Of a stretch of DNA of 48,786 nucleotides, positions 11,238 through 20,602 are shown piece after piece. The DNA is from Parabacteroides hominis (GTDB taxonomy: Bacteria > Bacteroidota > Bacteroidia > Bacteroidales > Tannerellaceae). The stretch is from assembly GCF_014287585.1 (NCBI RefSeq), contig NZ_JACOOJ010000040.1:1-48786 (forward strand). Direction: 5' to 3'. The notes beneath the pieces are model-generated. The model searched no databases. It saw only the letters and a program-made list of their open reading frames with translations, and was not told the origin of the DNA. The position numbers and the translations under genes are program-made. How positions within the stretch are numbered: the stretch's first letter is position 1; the number at the start of each line of letters is the position of its first letter.

Positions 11238-13424
11238 ATGTCAAAGTTAAGATTCAGAGTAGTAGAGACAGCCTTCAAGAAACGGGCTGCAGAAGTACCG
11301 GCTCCGGCCGAACGTCCATCCGACTATTTCGGGCAGAACGTGTTCAACCGGGCGAAGATGTTCAAATACCTTACTGAAAAAGCGTACGAACGGATCACGG
11401 ACTGCATCGACAACGGCGCTCCGCTCGATCGCGAAACAGCCGACGCCGTAGCTGCCGGCATGAAGAAGTGGGCGATCGAAATGGGAGCCACCCACTACAC
11501 GCACTGGTTCCACCCGCTGACCGAGGGAACAGCCGAGAAGCACGATGCTTTCGTCGAACACGACGGCAAGGGCGGCATGGTCGAAGAGTTCTCCGGCAAA
11601 CTGTTGATCCAGCAGGAACCGGATGCATCCAGTTTCCCGAACGGCGGTATCCGGAACACATTCGAAGCACGCGGTTATTCCGCCTGGGACCCCTCCTCTC
11701 CCGCTTTTATCGTAGGCGATACGCTCTGCATCCCGACCGTCTTCATCGCCTATACCGGCGAATCGCTGGACTACAAAGCCCCGTTGCTGAAAGCCCTCGA
11801 AGCCGTTAACAAGGCCGCCGTAGACGTTTGCCACTATTTCAACCCGGATGTAAAGAAAGTGTACGCTTACTTAGGCTGGGAACAGGAATACTTTCTGGTC
11901 GACGAAGGTTTGTATGCTGCACGCCCCGACCTGTTGTTGACAGGCCGTACGTTGATGGGACACGAAAGTTCGAAGAACCAGCAGCTGGAAGACCACTACT
12001 TCGGCGCCATTCCGACACGTGTCATGGAGTTTATGAAGGATCTGGAAATAGAATCGCTCAAATTAGGTATTCCTCTGAAAACACGCCACAACGAAGTGGC
12101 CCCGAACCAGTTCGAGCTGGCTCCCATTTTCGAAGAATGCAACCTGGCGAACGACCACAACCTGCTCGTAATGGCTCTGATGCGCAAGATCAGCCGCAAG
12201 CACGGCTTCCGTGTCCTGCTGCATGAAAAACCGTTCAAAGGCGTAAACGGTTCCGGCAAGCATAACAACTGGTCATTGGGAACCGACACAGGCATCCTCC
12301 TGATGGCTCCGGGCAAGACGCCGGAAGAAAACCTCCGTTTCATCACCTTCATCGTCAATGTGCTGATGGCTGTATACCGCCACAACGGATTACTGAAAGC
12401 CAGCATTTCGAGTGCCACCAACGCCCACCGCTTGGGAGCCAACGAGGCGCCTCCGGCAATCATCTCCAGCTTCCTCGGAACTCAGTTATCGCAAGTCCTC
12501 GAACATCTCGAAAAAAGCGAACCGGAAGATCTGATGCTGGCAGGCAAACAGGGCATGAAGCTCGACATTGCCCGCATCCCCGAACTGCTGATCGACAATA
12601 CCGACCGTAACCGTACCTCGCCTTTTGCCTTCACGGGCAACCGCTTCGAATTCCGTGCCGTAGGCTCCGAGGCCAACTGCGCTTCCGCCATGCTCGCCCT
12701 GAACGCAGCCGTAGCCGAACAGTTGAAGACTTTCAAAACCGAGGTCGATGCAAAAATTGCCGACGGCAAGGAAGCATTCGCCGCCATCCTCGAAGTGCTC
12801 CGTAAAGACATCAAGGAATGCAAAGCGATCCACTTCGACGGCAACGGCTACAGTGACGAATGGAAAGCCGAAGCCGCCCGTCGTGGCCTGGACTGCGAGA
12901 CAAGTGTGCCGGTGATCTTCGACAACTACCTGAAAGAAAGCAGCGTCCGGATGTTCGAATCCACCGGTGTCATGACACGCAAGGAACTGGAAGCCCGTAA
13001 CGAAGTCAAATGGGAAACCTATACGAAGAAAATCCAGATCGAAGCCCGCGTACTCGGCGACCTGGCGATGAATCACATCATCCCGACCGCCACCAGATAC
13101 CAGACCTCCCTGATCGACAACGTCTACAAGATGAAAGACCTTTTCCCTGCCGATAAGGCGTCCGTCCTTTCATCCCGTAACCTGGAGATCATCGAAGACA
13201 TCGCCAACCGCACCAACTTCATTAAAGAAAAGGTAGACGAAATGGTAAAAGCCCGCAAAGTCGCCAACAAGATCGAGAGCGAACGCGAGAAGGCAATCGC
13301 TTACCACGACAAGATCGTCCCGATGCTGGAAGCCATCCGCTACCACATCGACAAATTAGAGCTGGTTGTCGACGACCAGATCTGGACATTGCCGAAATAC
13401 AGGGAACTATTATTTATCAGATAG
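11238..13424 (+). CDS. glnN: Glutamine synthetase type III GlnN
   Basis: A 728-residue cytoplasmic glutamine synthetase of the long type III family, which joins ammonia to glutamate with ATP. Its length and features such as HTHWFHPLTEGTAEKHD, NQFELAP and KPFKGVNGSGKHNNWS identify the type rather than GlnA types I or II. It is the assimilation step for ammonium brought in by AmtB. The gene ends at a strong terminator at 13451. Confidence 0.96.
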   Translation: MSKLRFRVVETAFKKRAAEVPAPAERPSDYFGQNVFNRAKMFKYLTEKAYERITDCIDNGAPLDRETADAVAAGMKKWAIEMGATHYTHWFHPLTEGTAEKHDAFVEHDGKGGMVEEFSGKLLIQQEPDASSFPNGGIRNTFEARGYSAWDPSSPAFIVGDTLCIPTVFIAYTGESLDYKAPLLKALEAVNKAAVDVCHYFNPDVKKVYAYLGWEQEYFLVDEGLYAARPDLLLTGRTLMGHESSKNQQLEDHYFGAIPTRVMEFMKDLEIESLKLGIPLKTRHNEVAPNQFELAPIFEECNLANDHNLLVMALMRKISRKHGFRVLLHEKPFKGVNGSGKHNNWSLGTDTGILLMAPGKTPEENLRFITFIVNVLMAVYRHNGLLKASISSATNAHRLGANEAPPAIISSFLGTQLSQVLEHLEKSEPEDLMLAGKQGMKLDIARIPELLIDNTDRNRTSPFAFTGNRFEFRAVGSEANCASAMLALNAAVAEQLKTFKTEVDAKIADGKEAFAAILEVLRKDIKECKAIHFDGNGYSDEWKAEAARRGLDCETSVPVIFDNYLKESSVRMFESTGVMTRKELEARNEVKWETYTKKIQIEARVLGDLAMNHIIPTATRYQTSLIDNVYKMKDLFPADKASVLSSRNLEIIEDIANRTNFIKEKVDEMVKARKVANKIESEREKAIAYHDKIVPMLEAIRYHIDKLELVVDDQIWTLPKYRELLFIR

Positions 13425-13450
13425 TTTTTTGTTGATTGTTTTGTGTTTAC

Positions 13451-13490
13451 AAGGGGAGCATACTGTGAAGTATGGCTCCCCTTCTTTTTT
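13451..13490 (+). terminator. Terminator after glnN
   Basis: AAGGGGAGC...GCTCCCCTT with a further ATACT/AGTAT pairing inside, followed by CTTTTTT. It is a classical intrinsic terminator 26 bp after the glnN stop. Confidence 0.85.
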
Positions 13491-13515
13491 ATTACAAAGG
13501 AATTGCATACCTTTG
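13485..13515 (+). promoter_or_regulatory. Promoter for the toxin-antitoxin pair
   Basis: TTTT (13485-13488), 19 bp, then TACCTTTG (13508-13515): a good Bacteroidetes -33/-7 pair that starts inside the tail of the glnN terminator. It gives the toxin-antitoxin genes, and probably nadE, their own transcription start. Confidence 0.6.
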
Positions 13516-13547
13516 GAGCATAATTCAATAAGAAAGGAGTTTACGTC

Positions 13548-13805
13548 ATGACGGCAATGGAATTACAGCAATGGAAACAGAACTTCATCCGCGATTATCT
13601 GGACGAGATAGACGATATGGAGGTTTTGGAAAAGATCAAGAAATATGCCAAAAGCATTATACCCAAGAAAGAAAATCCTCGCCCTTGTATCGTCCATTCT
13701 CAGGAAGAGATGATTGCGAAGATCAGGGAATCAGAAGAAGATATAAAACACGGACGTATCATCTCCAGCGATGATCTGGAAAAAGAAATGGAAACATGGT
13801 TCTAA
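13548..13805 (+). CDS. Antitoxin-like small protein of a ParE-type module
   Basis: An 85-residue, highly charged, mostly helical protein. The N-terminal half (LRxW-free, EIDDMEVLEKIKKYAKS) is predicted helical, and the C-terminal tail IKHGRIISSDDLEKEMETWF is typical of antitoxins that wrap around RelE/ParE toxins. Its stop codon lies inside the next gene (10 bp overlap), the usual antitoxin-first arrangement. The start at 13548 is supported by AAAGGAG 8 bp before; ATG 13557 is an alternative. The antitoxin role rests mainly on the gene order and the toxin-like neighbour. Confidence 0.75.
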   Translation: MTAMELQQWKQNFIRDYLDEIDDMEVLEKIKKYAKSIIPKKENPRPCIVHSQEEMIAKIRESEEDIKHGRIISSDDLEKEMETWF

Positions 13806-14125
13806 AGAAAAAAACTCTTTATTGGACCACCGAAGCCAAAAAAGACTTGAAAAATATCGCGATATATTATAAAAAGGAAGCCTCTAAAGAAGTTGCATCC
13901 AAACAAACAAAGGGCATTAAACATTATGTCGATTTATTATTGGCTAATCCTTTATTGGGATTTAAAGAACCTTTGCTGGAAAATGCAGCAAAGGAATACC
14001 GGTCACTTATCCATGGCAACTACAAAATAGTCTACCGCATAGAAGATAATACGATATATATCAATCGTGTATTCGATTACCGTCAAGACCCCGACAAACT
14101 CAAACAATCTATAAGACAAATATAA
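13796..14125 (+). CDS. ParE/RelE-superfamily toxin
   Basis: A 109-residue basic protein with the ParE/RelE fold pattern: N-terminal strand LYWTTEAKKDLKNIAIYY, central helices, then YRSLIHGNYKIVYRIEDNTIYINRVFDYRQDP, the typical strand-rich C-terminal core. ParE toxins poison gyrase and RelE toxins cut ribosome-bound mRNA; the sequence alone does not decide which. It overlaps the antitoxin by 10 bp and ends only 6 bp before nadE. Confidence 0.8.
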   Translation: MVLKKKTLYWTTEAKKDLKNIAIYYKKEASKEVASKQTKGIKHYVDLLLANPLLGFKEPLLENAAKEYRSLIHGNYKIVYRIEDNTIYINRVFDYRQDPDKLKQSIRQI

Positions 14126-14131
14126 ACGAAT

Positions 14132-16063
14132 ATGAACTACGGATTTGTAAAAGTTGCCGCCGCCGTGCCGCATGTACAGGTAGCGGATTGTTTTTATAAT
14201 ATAGAAAAGATAGAAGGGCTGATGCGAAAGGCATCGGAACAAGGCGTACAATTGATGGCCTTCCCTGAACTGTCCGTCACCGCCTATACCTGCCTCGATC
14301 TGTTCGCCCAACAAACATTGCTGGACAATGCGGAAAAAGCATTACTCCAACTGGTCGGAAACACGGCAGACCTGGACATATTGGCCATTGCCGGTGTTCC
14401 CCTCCGGACGGAAAACCGGCTCATCAATGCAGCCGCAGCCTTCCGGAAAGGCAAGATCTTAGGAGTCGTCCCCAAGACCTACCTGCCCAACTACAAGGAG
14501 TTTCAGGAACAACGCTGGTTCACCTCCGCCACCGAACTGCAGAAGTCCACAATCACGATCGGCGGGCAGGAATACCCGCTCGACAGCCACCTACTGTTCC
14601 GTTCAGGACAACTCTCGGTCGGCATCGAGATATGCGAAGATCTTTGGGTTCCTGTCCCCCCCAGTTCGCTATTGGCAATGGAAGGAGCCAACATCATCTT
14701 TAACCTGTCTGCAAGCAACGAACTGATCGGCAAACACAAATACCTGCGTTCCCTGATCTGCCAGCAATCCGCCCGCTGCATGGCCGGCTATGTCTATGCC
14801 TCCTCCGGCTTCGGCGAATCGAGTACCGACCTGGTCTTTGCCGGTAACGGGATCATTGCCGAGAACGGGAACCTGCTTGCCGAGTCTCCCCGCTTCACGA
14901 TGGAAGAACAACTTGTCGTCAGCGAGATCGATATAGAGACTTTGCAGAACGACCGGCTTGTAAACACCAGCTTCATGTACGGAGCATCCGGCCTGCTGAA
15001 GGAAAAGGCACAGACTGTAGACTTCCAGATCCGGGTTCCGGACGGATTCAGCCTGACGCGTCCGGTCGATCCGCACCCGTTCACCCCCTCCGGAGACACT
15101 TTGAAGGAACGCTGCGAAGAAATATTCCACATACAGGTAGCCGGCCTGGCTAAACGGCTCGTCCATGCACATGCTCAAACGGCTGTCGTCGGTATTTCAG
15201 GCGGCCTGGACTCCACGTTGGCTTTGCTCGTCACCGTCATGACCTTCGATGCCCTGAAGATACCACGCGAGCAGATCATCGGCATCACGATGCCCGGTTT
15301 CGGTACGACCGACCGCACCTATACCAACGCCTGCGACCTCATCCGTTCCCTCGGTGTCACCCTGAAAGAAATCTCGATCAAGGAAGCCTGCCTGCAACAT
15401 TTCCGAGACATCGACCACGATCCGTCCGTCCACGACGTGACCTACGAAAACAGCCAGGCACGCGAACGAACCCAATTGCTGATGGATGTCGCCAACCAGA
15501 AGAACGGCCTCGTCATCGGAACCGGCGATCTCTCCGAACTGGCACTCGGCTGGGCGACCTACAACGGCGACCACATGTCGATGTACGGCGTGAACGGAAG
15601 TATCCCGAAAACATTGGTCAAGTACCTGGTCGAATGGGTTGCCAACTACAAGGTAGACGAAGCCTCCCGCCTCACCTTGCTGGACATCGTCGACACGCCG
15701 ATCAGCCCCGAACTGATCCCGGCAGACGAGAACGGTAACATCAAACAAAAGACAGAGGACCTGGTCGGCCCGTACGAACTGCACGACTTCTTCCTTTACC
15801 ATTTCCTTCGTTTCGGTTCCCATCCGTCCAAGATCTATTTCTTAGCACAGAAAGCATTCGCAGGCATCTACGACAATGCTACGATCAAGAAATGGCTCTA
15901 CACCTTCTTCCGCCGCTTCTTCCAGCAGCAATTCAAACGCAGTTGCCTGCCAGACGGTCCCAAAGTCGGCTCTGTCAGCCTCTCGCCACGTGGAGACTGG
16001 CGTATGCCGAGCGATGCGGTGTCACGGCTCTGGTTAGAAGAGATAGAACGGATCAGCATATAG
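14132..16063 (+). CDS. nadE: Glutamine-dependent NAD+ synthetase NadE
   Basis: A 643-residue fusion of an N-terminal nitrilase-type glutaminase and a C-terminal NAD synthetase. The glutaminase triad is E46 (FPELSVT), K115 (PKTYLPNYKEF) and C168 (GIEICEDLW). The ATP pyrophosphatase loop GISGGLDST is at about 354-362. It makes NAD+ from deamido-NAD+ with ATP and ammonia channelled from glutamine. The start is 6 bp after the toxin gene, so it is probably cotranscribed with the toxin-antitoxin pair. A bidirectional terminator follows at 16141. Confidence 0.95.
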   Translation: MNYGFVKVAAAVPHVQVADCFYNIEKIEGLMRKASEQGVQLMAFPELSVTAYTCLDLFAQQTLLDNAEKALLQLVGNTADLDILAIAGVPLRTENRLINAAAAFRKGKILGVVPKTYLPNYKEFQEQRWFTSATELQKSTITIGGQEYPLDSHLLFRSGQLSVGIEICEDLWVPVPPSSLLAMEGANIIFNLSASNELIGKHKYLRSLICQQSARCMAGYVYASSGFGESSTDLVFAGNGIIAENGNLLAESPRFTMEEQLVVSEIDIETLQNDRLVNTSFMYGASGLLKEKAQTVDFQIRVPDGFSLTRPVDPHPFTPSGDTLKERCEEIFHIQVAGLAKRLVHAHAQTAVVGISGGLDSTLALLVTVMTFDALKIPREQIIGITMPGFGTTDRTYTNACDLIRSLGVTLKEISIKEACLQHFRDIDHDPSVHDVTYENSQARERTQLLMDVANQKNGLVIGTGDLSELALGWATYNGDHMSMYGVNGSIPKTLVKYLVEWVANYKVDEASRLTLLDIVDTPISPELIPADENGNIKQKTEDLVGPYELHDFFLYHFLRFGSHPSKIYFLAQKAFAGIYDNATIKKWLYTFFRRFFQQQFKRSCLPDGPKVGSVSLSPRGDWRMPSDAVSRLWLEEIERISI

Positions 16064-16140
16064 TTGCCGGATCGATTCACCCGACAAAGATACGAAACCG
16101 TAACAGTCATCAGCGTACATACGTCCGAGCGGTCGAACAC

Positions 16141-16183
16141 AAAAAAAGAGGTCGTGCAATCAAGCACAACCTCTTTTCTTTTT
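16141..16183. terminator. Bidirectional terminator between nadE and glmM
   Basis: AAGAGGTCGTGC and GCACAACCTCTT form a stem around AATCAA, with an A-run before and a T-run after. It serves the two convergent genes. Confidence 0.85.
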
Positions 16184-16198
16184 TATCTCGATGAAAGA

Positions 16199-17587
16199 TT
16201 ATTTACACATATCGCGAATGATCTGGATTAGTTCGTCGCCAATTTCTTCAGCTTCCTGCATCGTGTGGGCTTCGGAATAAATACGGATAATCGGTTCCGT
16301 ATTGCTCTTGCGCAGATGAACCCATTTTTCAGGGAAGTCGATCTTCACACCGTCGATATCGGTGATATCATACTGGGCGAATCTCTCTTTCACTTTTGCC
16401 AGGATAGCATCCACATCGATATCCGGAGTCAGCTCCACTTTCTTCTTCGAAATGAAGTACGGAGGATAGGAAGCACGCAATTCGCTTGTCTTCATCTGTT
16501 TCTTTGCCAGATGAGTCAGGAACAGGGCGATGCCCACCAAAGCATCACGACCGTAATGGCTGGCCGGATAGATCACACCGCCATTGCCTTCACCACCGAT
16601 GATGGCGTTAGTATCCTTCATCTTCGTCACGACATTCACTTCGCCCACTGCTGCCGCGTTATACTCACAACCGTGAGCACGGGTTACGTCACGCAGAGCA
16701 CGGCTTGAACTCAGGTTGCTAACCGTATTGCCCGGTGTATGGCTCAAAACATAGTCGCTGACAGCCACCAATGTATATTCTTCGCCGAACATCTCCCCGT
16801 CTTCGCAGATAATAGCCAAACGGTCTACGTCAGGGTCTACGACAAAACCGACATCGGCTTTGGCATGCTTCATCAAGTCGGAGATCTCCGTCAGGTTTTC
16901 AGGGATCGGTTCCGGATTGTGTGCAAAGTTACCGTGAGGAGCACAATGCAACTTGAAAATTTCCTTTACACCCAGAGCAGAAAGCAATTCGGGAATAACG
17001 ACACCGCCTACCGAGTTTACACAGTCGATAGCGACACGGAAATTAGCGGCCTTGATAGCCTCGACATCCACCAAATCCAGCTTCAATACACTCTCAATGT
17101 GCTTTTGGTTGTAGGTATTGTTGAGATAGACTTTTCCTAAATTGTCGACATCGGCGAATACAAAACTTTCTTCAGCCGCTATCTTCAGGACCTCGGCGCC
17201 TTCGGCAGCGTTCAGGAATTCACCCCGTTCGTTCAGTAACTTCAAGGCATTCCATTGTTTCGGATTATGGCTGGCAGTCAAAATGATACCGCCACAAGCT
17301 TCTTCCCAGGCAACGGCCAACTCGGTGGTCGGGGTAGTAGCCAGATCGATGTCTACCACATCAAAGCCCATTCCGGTAAGCGTACCGAGAACGACTTGTT
17401 TAACCATCGGACCGGAGATACGTGCATCACGGCCTACCACGATCTTGTTTGTTGTCACCTTCGTGTTTTTCTTAATGAATGTAGCATAAGCGGCCACAAA
17501 CTTGACAATAGCCAACGGATTGAGCCCGTCTTCCGGGTTTCCGCCTATTGTCCCACGGATACCAGAAATAGATTTAATCAGTGTCAT
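16199..17587 (-). CDS. glmM: Phosphoglucosamine mutase GlmM (phosphohexomutase family)
   Basis: A 462-residue alpha-D-phosphohexomutase. The phosphoserine loop TASHNPKQWNALK gives S106 as the catalytic serine; the metal loop is DPDVDRLA, the sugar loop GGEGNGG, and the C-terminal phosphate site RKSNTEPIIR. It most probably interconverts glucosamine-6-phosphate and glucosamine-1-phosphate for peptidoglycan and LPS; phosphomannomutase activity is possible because the family overlaps. It is the last gene of a minus-strand run and follows the DUF4827-like gene by 10 bp. Confidence 0.88.
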   Translation of the reverse strand: MTLIKSISGIRGTIGGNPEDGLNPLAIVKFVAAYATFIKKNTKVTTNKIVVGRDARISGPMVKQVVLGTLTGMGFDVVDIDLATTPTTELAVAWEEACGGIILTASHNPKQWNALKLLNERGEFLNAAEGAEVLKIAAEESFVFADVDNLGKVYLNNTYNQKHIESVLKLDLVDVEAIKAANFRVAIDCVNSVGGVVIPELLSALGVKEIFKLHCAPHGNFAHNPEPIPENLTEISDLMKHAKADVGFVVDPDVDRLAIICEDGEMFGEEYTLVAVSDYVLSHTPGNTVSNLSSSRALRDVTRAHGCEYNAAAVGEVNVVTKMKDTNAIIGGEGNGGVIYPASHYGRDALVGIALFLTHLAKKQMKTSELRASYPPYFISKKKVELTPDIDVDAILAKVKERFAQYDITDIDGVKIDFPEKWVHLRKSNTEPIIRIYSEAHTMQEAEEIGDELIQIIRDMCK

Positions 17588-17597
17588 TTAGTTAGAT

Positions 17598-18179
17598 TTA
17601 TTTTATAAAAGTATATTTCACTTTCTCAAAAAAGACAGGAGTTCCCGTACTCTGGAAATCACTGCTCATCAGTTTAAACGGAACGATCAGTTTGACAACC
17701 GCGCTGTCTCCCACATAAGGAAGTCCGGCACCTAAACCTTCGCAAATAAATATATCATAATAATAATCCATATCCGGATAAAGGCTGGTGTAATAACCAT
17801 ACCTGAACTCAACTGGAGACGTTCCGTTAGAGTGTGGCCCGAGCAGGTCGACAGTACCGGTTCCCATGCTGCTATTTTCCATAAACATCTGAGCAATAAA
17901 ACGGGAACGGATCGCCGTTTGTCCCAACACCGCACGTTCGCTGTTTCCTCTATTGACGATATTCAGATAAACACCATTATCCAACTCAACAAATTCATTT
18001 TCCTTAAAAATACTGTCCTTAGGAAATTCATCTAAAAAGACGAATCCGCTATCAACCTGCAAACGCTCGATCGCTTTTCTTTGGGCCTTCAACATATCAG
18101 TGTATGACTTTGTCTTGTCACACGACACCACCATTATGGCAGTGCACATAATCAACAGGATATAAAAACCTCTCTTCAT
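17598..18179 (-). CDS. DUF4827-like lipoprotein
   Basis: A 193-residue protein with a lipoprotein signal peptide: hydrophobic stretch to about residue 19, then VVSC with Cys20 as the lipid attachment site. The rest is rich in aromatic residues and strands (RYGYYTSLYPDMDYYYD). It resembles the DUF4827 family of Bacteroidales lipoproteins, whose function is not known. A shortened FKBP-like fold is possible, judged from the spacing of strands, but weak. It lies between the DHH phosphoesterase and glmM with small gaps, so an envelope role fits. Confidence 0.75.
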   Translation of the reverse strand: MKRGFYILLIMCTAIMVVSCDKTKSYTDMLKAQRKAIERLQVDSGFVFLDEFPKDSIFKENEFVELDNGVYLNIVNRGNSERAVLGQTAIRSRFIAQMFMENSSMGTGTVDLLGPHSNGTSPVEFRYGYYTSLYPDMDYYYDIFICEGLGAGLPYVGDSAVVKLIVPFKLMSSDFQSTGTPVFFEKVKYTFIK

Positions 18180-18233
18180 CTGTTACGTATTTATTGTAAA
18201 TGAATGGCAAATGTATATAATCTCAGCCATATC

Positions 18234-19283
18234 TCAGGCATGTTTGTTTAAATCTTCTGTTTTATTAGGATTAAATACCCTTAAACCCTCCTCAAACACG
18301 GCAACAGCATCGGCCAATGAACCATGGAATTCTCCACCCGAAGCATTTTTATGTCCGCCGCCATTGAAATACCGGCTTGCAAACTGGTTGCAGGGAAAAT
18401 CTCCGACAGACCGAAGCGAGATCTTCACATAATCCTTATCTTCGCGGATAAAGACACTGAAAGCCACATTCTCGATGCTCAACGGCAGGTTGACAAATCC
18501 CTCCGTATCGCCTGTCACATAATGGAAACGGTTCATCTCTTCCAACGAAAGCGTGATCAGAGCGGCGTTTTGCTCCGGATAAACCTTCATCTTTTCATAC
18601 AAGACGTATCCCATCATGCGCAAACGGCTTTCCGAATAGACCTGGTTCACTTTCCGGTAGATCAAATCCTTATCGATGCCTTTCTTGATCAGTTCGCTTA
18701 TGATCGTATAAATCTCCGGCTTATTCGAGTTGTAGGTAAACGAACCGGTATCCGTCATCATGCCCGTATAGATACAAGCGGCACAATCCTTATTGATCAG
18801 GTCGAACATCCCCATGCGGCAGATGAAACGGAAAACCATCTCGCTCGTAGACGACATTTCAGGATATGACATCGTAACCCGGCAAAAATCGGCCGGATTC
18901 AGATGATGGTCGATCATCACCCTACGCCCCTCTGCCGCCACAACAGCCGGAGCCAGTCTCTCGATACGCTTGGGTTCGTTGAAATCGAGGCAGAATATGA
19001 CATCCGCATCCCGGATCAACTGCTCGGCAAAATCAGGATATTTCTCATGAATGACGATTTCCTTATGACCCGGCATCCATTTATAGAACTGGGGAAAATC
19101 GTTGGGAACCACTACCGCCACATTATCTTTTCCATAGGCTGTCAAAAAATGGTACAGTCCCAATGCGGAACCTATAGCATCCCCGTCAGGGGTAACGTGT
19201 GTCACTATTACAAAACTTTCGCCTTTCTCGACGTACTTCTTGGCTTTCTGAATTTTCTCTTCGTGAATGATTTTCGTAATCAT
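18234..19283 (-). CDS. nrnA: DHH/DHHA1 phosphoesterase (NrnA-like)
   Basis: A 349-residue enzyme of the DHH family. Motifs: HVTPDGDAIGSA (metal site), FCLDFNEP, MIDHHLNP (the DHH motif) and C-terminal FNGGGHKNASGG of the DHHA1 domain. NrnA enzymes degrade nano-RNAs and 3'-phosphoadenosine 5'-phosphate; related enzymes cleave cyclic di-AMP. The start ATG 19283 is chosen because conservation begins at MITKIIHEEKI; the frame is open upstream, but that extension looks like non-coding sequence. Confidence 0.88.
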   Translation of the reverse strand: MITKIIHEEKIQKAKKYVEKGESFVIVTHVTPDGDAIGSALGLYHFLTAYGKDNVAVVVPNDFPQFYKWMPGHKEIVIHEKYPDFAEQLIRDADVIFCLDFNEPKRIERLAPAVVAAEGRRVMIDHHLNPADFCRVTMSYPEMSSTSEMVFRFICRMGMFDLINKDCAACIYTGMMTDTGSFTYNSNKPEIYTIISELIKKGIDKDLIYRKVNQVYSESRLRMMGYVLYEKMKVYPEQNAALITLSLEEMNRFHYVTGDTEGFVNLPLSIENVAFSVFIREDKDYVKISLRSVGDFPCNQFASRYFNGGGHKNASGGEFHGSLADAVAVFEEGLRVFNPNKTEDLNKHA

Positions 19284-19321
19284 ATATTCTCTTATTTTCA
19301 GTGACAAAGGTACTACTTTTT

Positions 19322-20602
19322 TTAGATTCCGCACAGCTTTAAATTCTCAATCACCCGGACAAAGAGTATAATTAACAACAAAAACAGCGTGACAAACAGA
19401 TAGCGCGAACGCCCGGTATGGCCATACAATAAGGTGGACAAAAGCATTCCATACGCCACCAGCATCATTAGGAAATCGAACCGGAAAGAAAAAAACGCTC
19501 CCGGCACCCGGCTAAAAGAATCTACGATCCAGAGCAAACGATGCGCGAGCCATTCCACAACAACCTGCAACCACTCAGCACCCGGAAAACCTGCCGGCAG
19601 CAACATCCAGACCAGGCATACAGGCACCAACAGCGTCGCCAACAAGGTAAGTGGCAGATTCGTCAACAAAAAGACGGTTGAAAATCGCCCGAAATAATAA
19701 AGACAGAGGAACGTCGTGCCGATTTGTGCCGACAGCGTTACGGTGATCCATCTCCACGGAGTCAGAAAAAGGGGATTGCGGATTTCTATCAAATGTTGTA
19801 ACCGGGGCTGAAAATACAAAATGGAAAACACGGCCAAATAGCTTAGTTGAAAACCGATGTCGAACAGAAAAAGCGGTTCATAAACCAACATGCCGAAAGC
19901 CGAAGCCGCCAGAATATTATACCGTTCCGTCATCCTCCCCAAGACAAGTCCCGTCAGAAACAAAGTCAGCATCAATCCTGCCCGGACAGCCGAGGCGGCA
20001 CACCCTGTCACCGCAACAAAAGCCCACAACAACGCAATGGTCGACAGATACCGGACCCACTTGCCAAGCCCGTTCCGGGGGAGAAAAGAAAGAAGAAAAG
20101 ACAAAAATCCACAGACGATTGCCACATGAAAGCCGCTTACGGCCAAAACATGCGCTACCCCTGTAGCTGAAAAGCGGTCTCTCACTTCCCGGCTCATGGC
20201 TTGCCGGTAACCGACGGTAATAGTGGCCAGTACGGATTTTTCTTCATCGGTCAGATTCAGTTTTGCGATCGGTTCCAATAATCGCAACTGTTCTTCCCGG
20301 GCCCAACGGGAAAGGGCGGAAACCGGATGTTCCGATACAGATTCAGACTGCGAATAAGCAGTCTTTTGTATCGAAAGGAAAAGCAACAGGGACAAAAAAA
20401 CCGCTCCCCACAGCCAACGAGTTTCATAACAAAAATATTCCCGCCCTCTCAAGGTAAGACCGGCTGTGGCAAGTGCTATAACAGGCAGCAATAATAATAC
20501 CCAAGAATAAATACAACACGAAAAAACGGTCTGCAACATAATCCCCGTGATCCAGACAAGCAGCGGACGGGCAAATGGACGGATCTGTAATTCTTTTATC
20601 AT
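19322..20602 (-). CDS. comEC: ComEC/Rec2-type membrane channel, short form
   Basis: A 426-residue, very hydrophobic protein. It has an N-terminal ComEC-type region (DUF4131-like), then the competence domain with LAVSGFHVAIVCGFLSFLLS and about eight to ten membrane segments. The usual C-terminal metallo-beta-lactamase domain of ComEC is absent: the gene ends soon after the last membrane segments with no HxHxDH motif. ComEC transports single-stranded DNA in natural transformation. The start codon overlaps the rpe stop in an ATGA, suggesting translational coupling. Confidence 0.85.
   Translation of the reverse strand: MIKELQIRPFARPLLVWITGIMLQTVFSCCIYSWVLLLLPVIALATAGLTLRGREYFCYETRWLWGAVFLSLLLFLSIQKTAYSQSESVSEHPVSALSRWAREEQLRLLEPIAKLNLTDEEKSVLATITVGYRQAMSREVRDRFSATGVAHVLAVSGFHVAIVCGFLSFLLSFLPRNGLGKWVRYLSTIALLWAFVAVTGCAASAVRAGLMLTLFLTGLVLGRMTERYNILAASAFGMLVYEPLFLFDIGFQLSYLAVFSILYFQPRLQHLIEIRNPLFLTPWRWITVTLSAQIGTTFLCLYYFGRFSTVFLLTNLPLTLLATLLVPVCLVWMLLPAGFPGAEWLQVVVEWLAHRLLWIVDSFSRVPGAFFSFRFDFLMMLVAYGMLLSTLLYGHTGRSRYLFVTLFLLLIILFVRVIENLKLCGI

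Noticed and set aside
19284..19334. 17-residue N-terminal extension of the DHH phosphoesterase.
   Set aside because: The family sequence begins at the ATG at 19283; the extension does not look conserved or coding.
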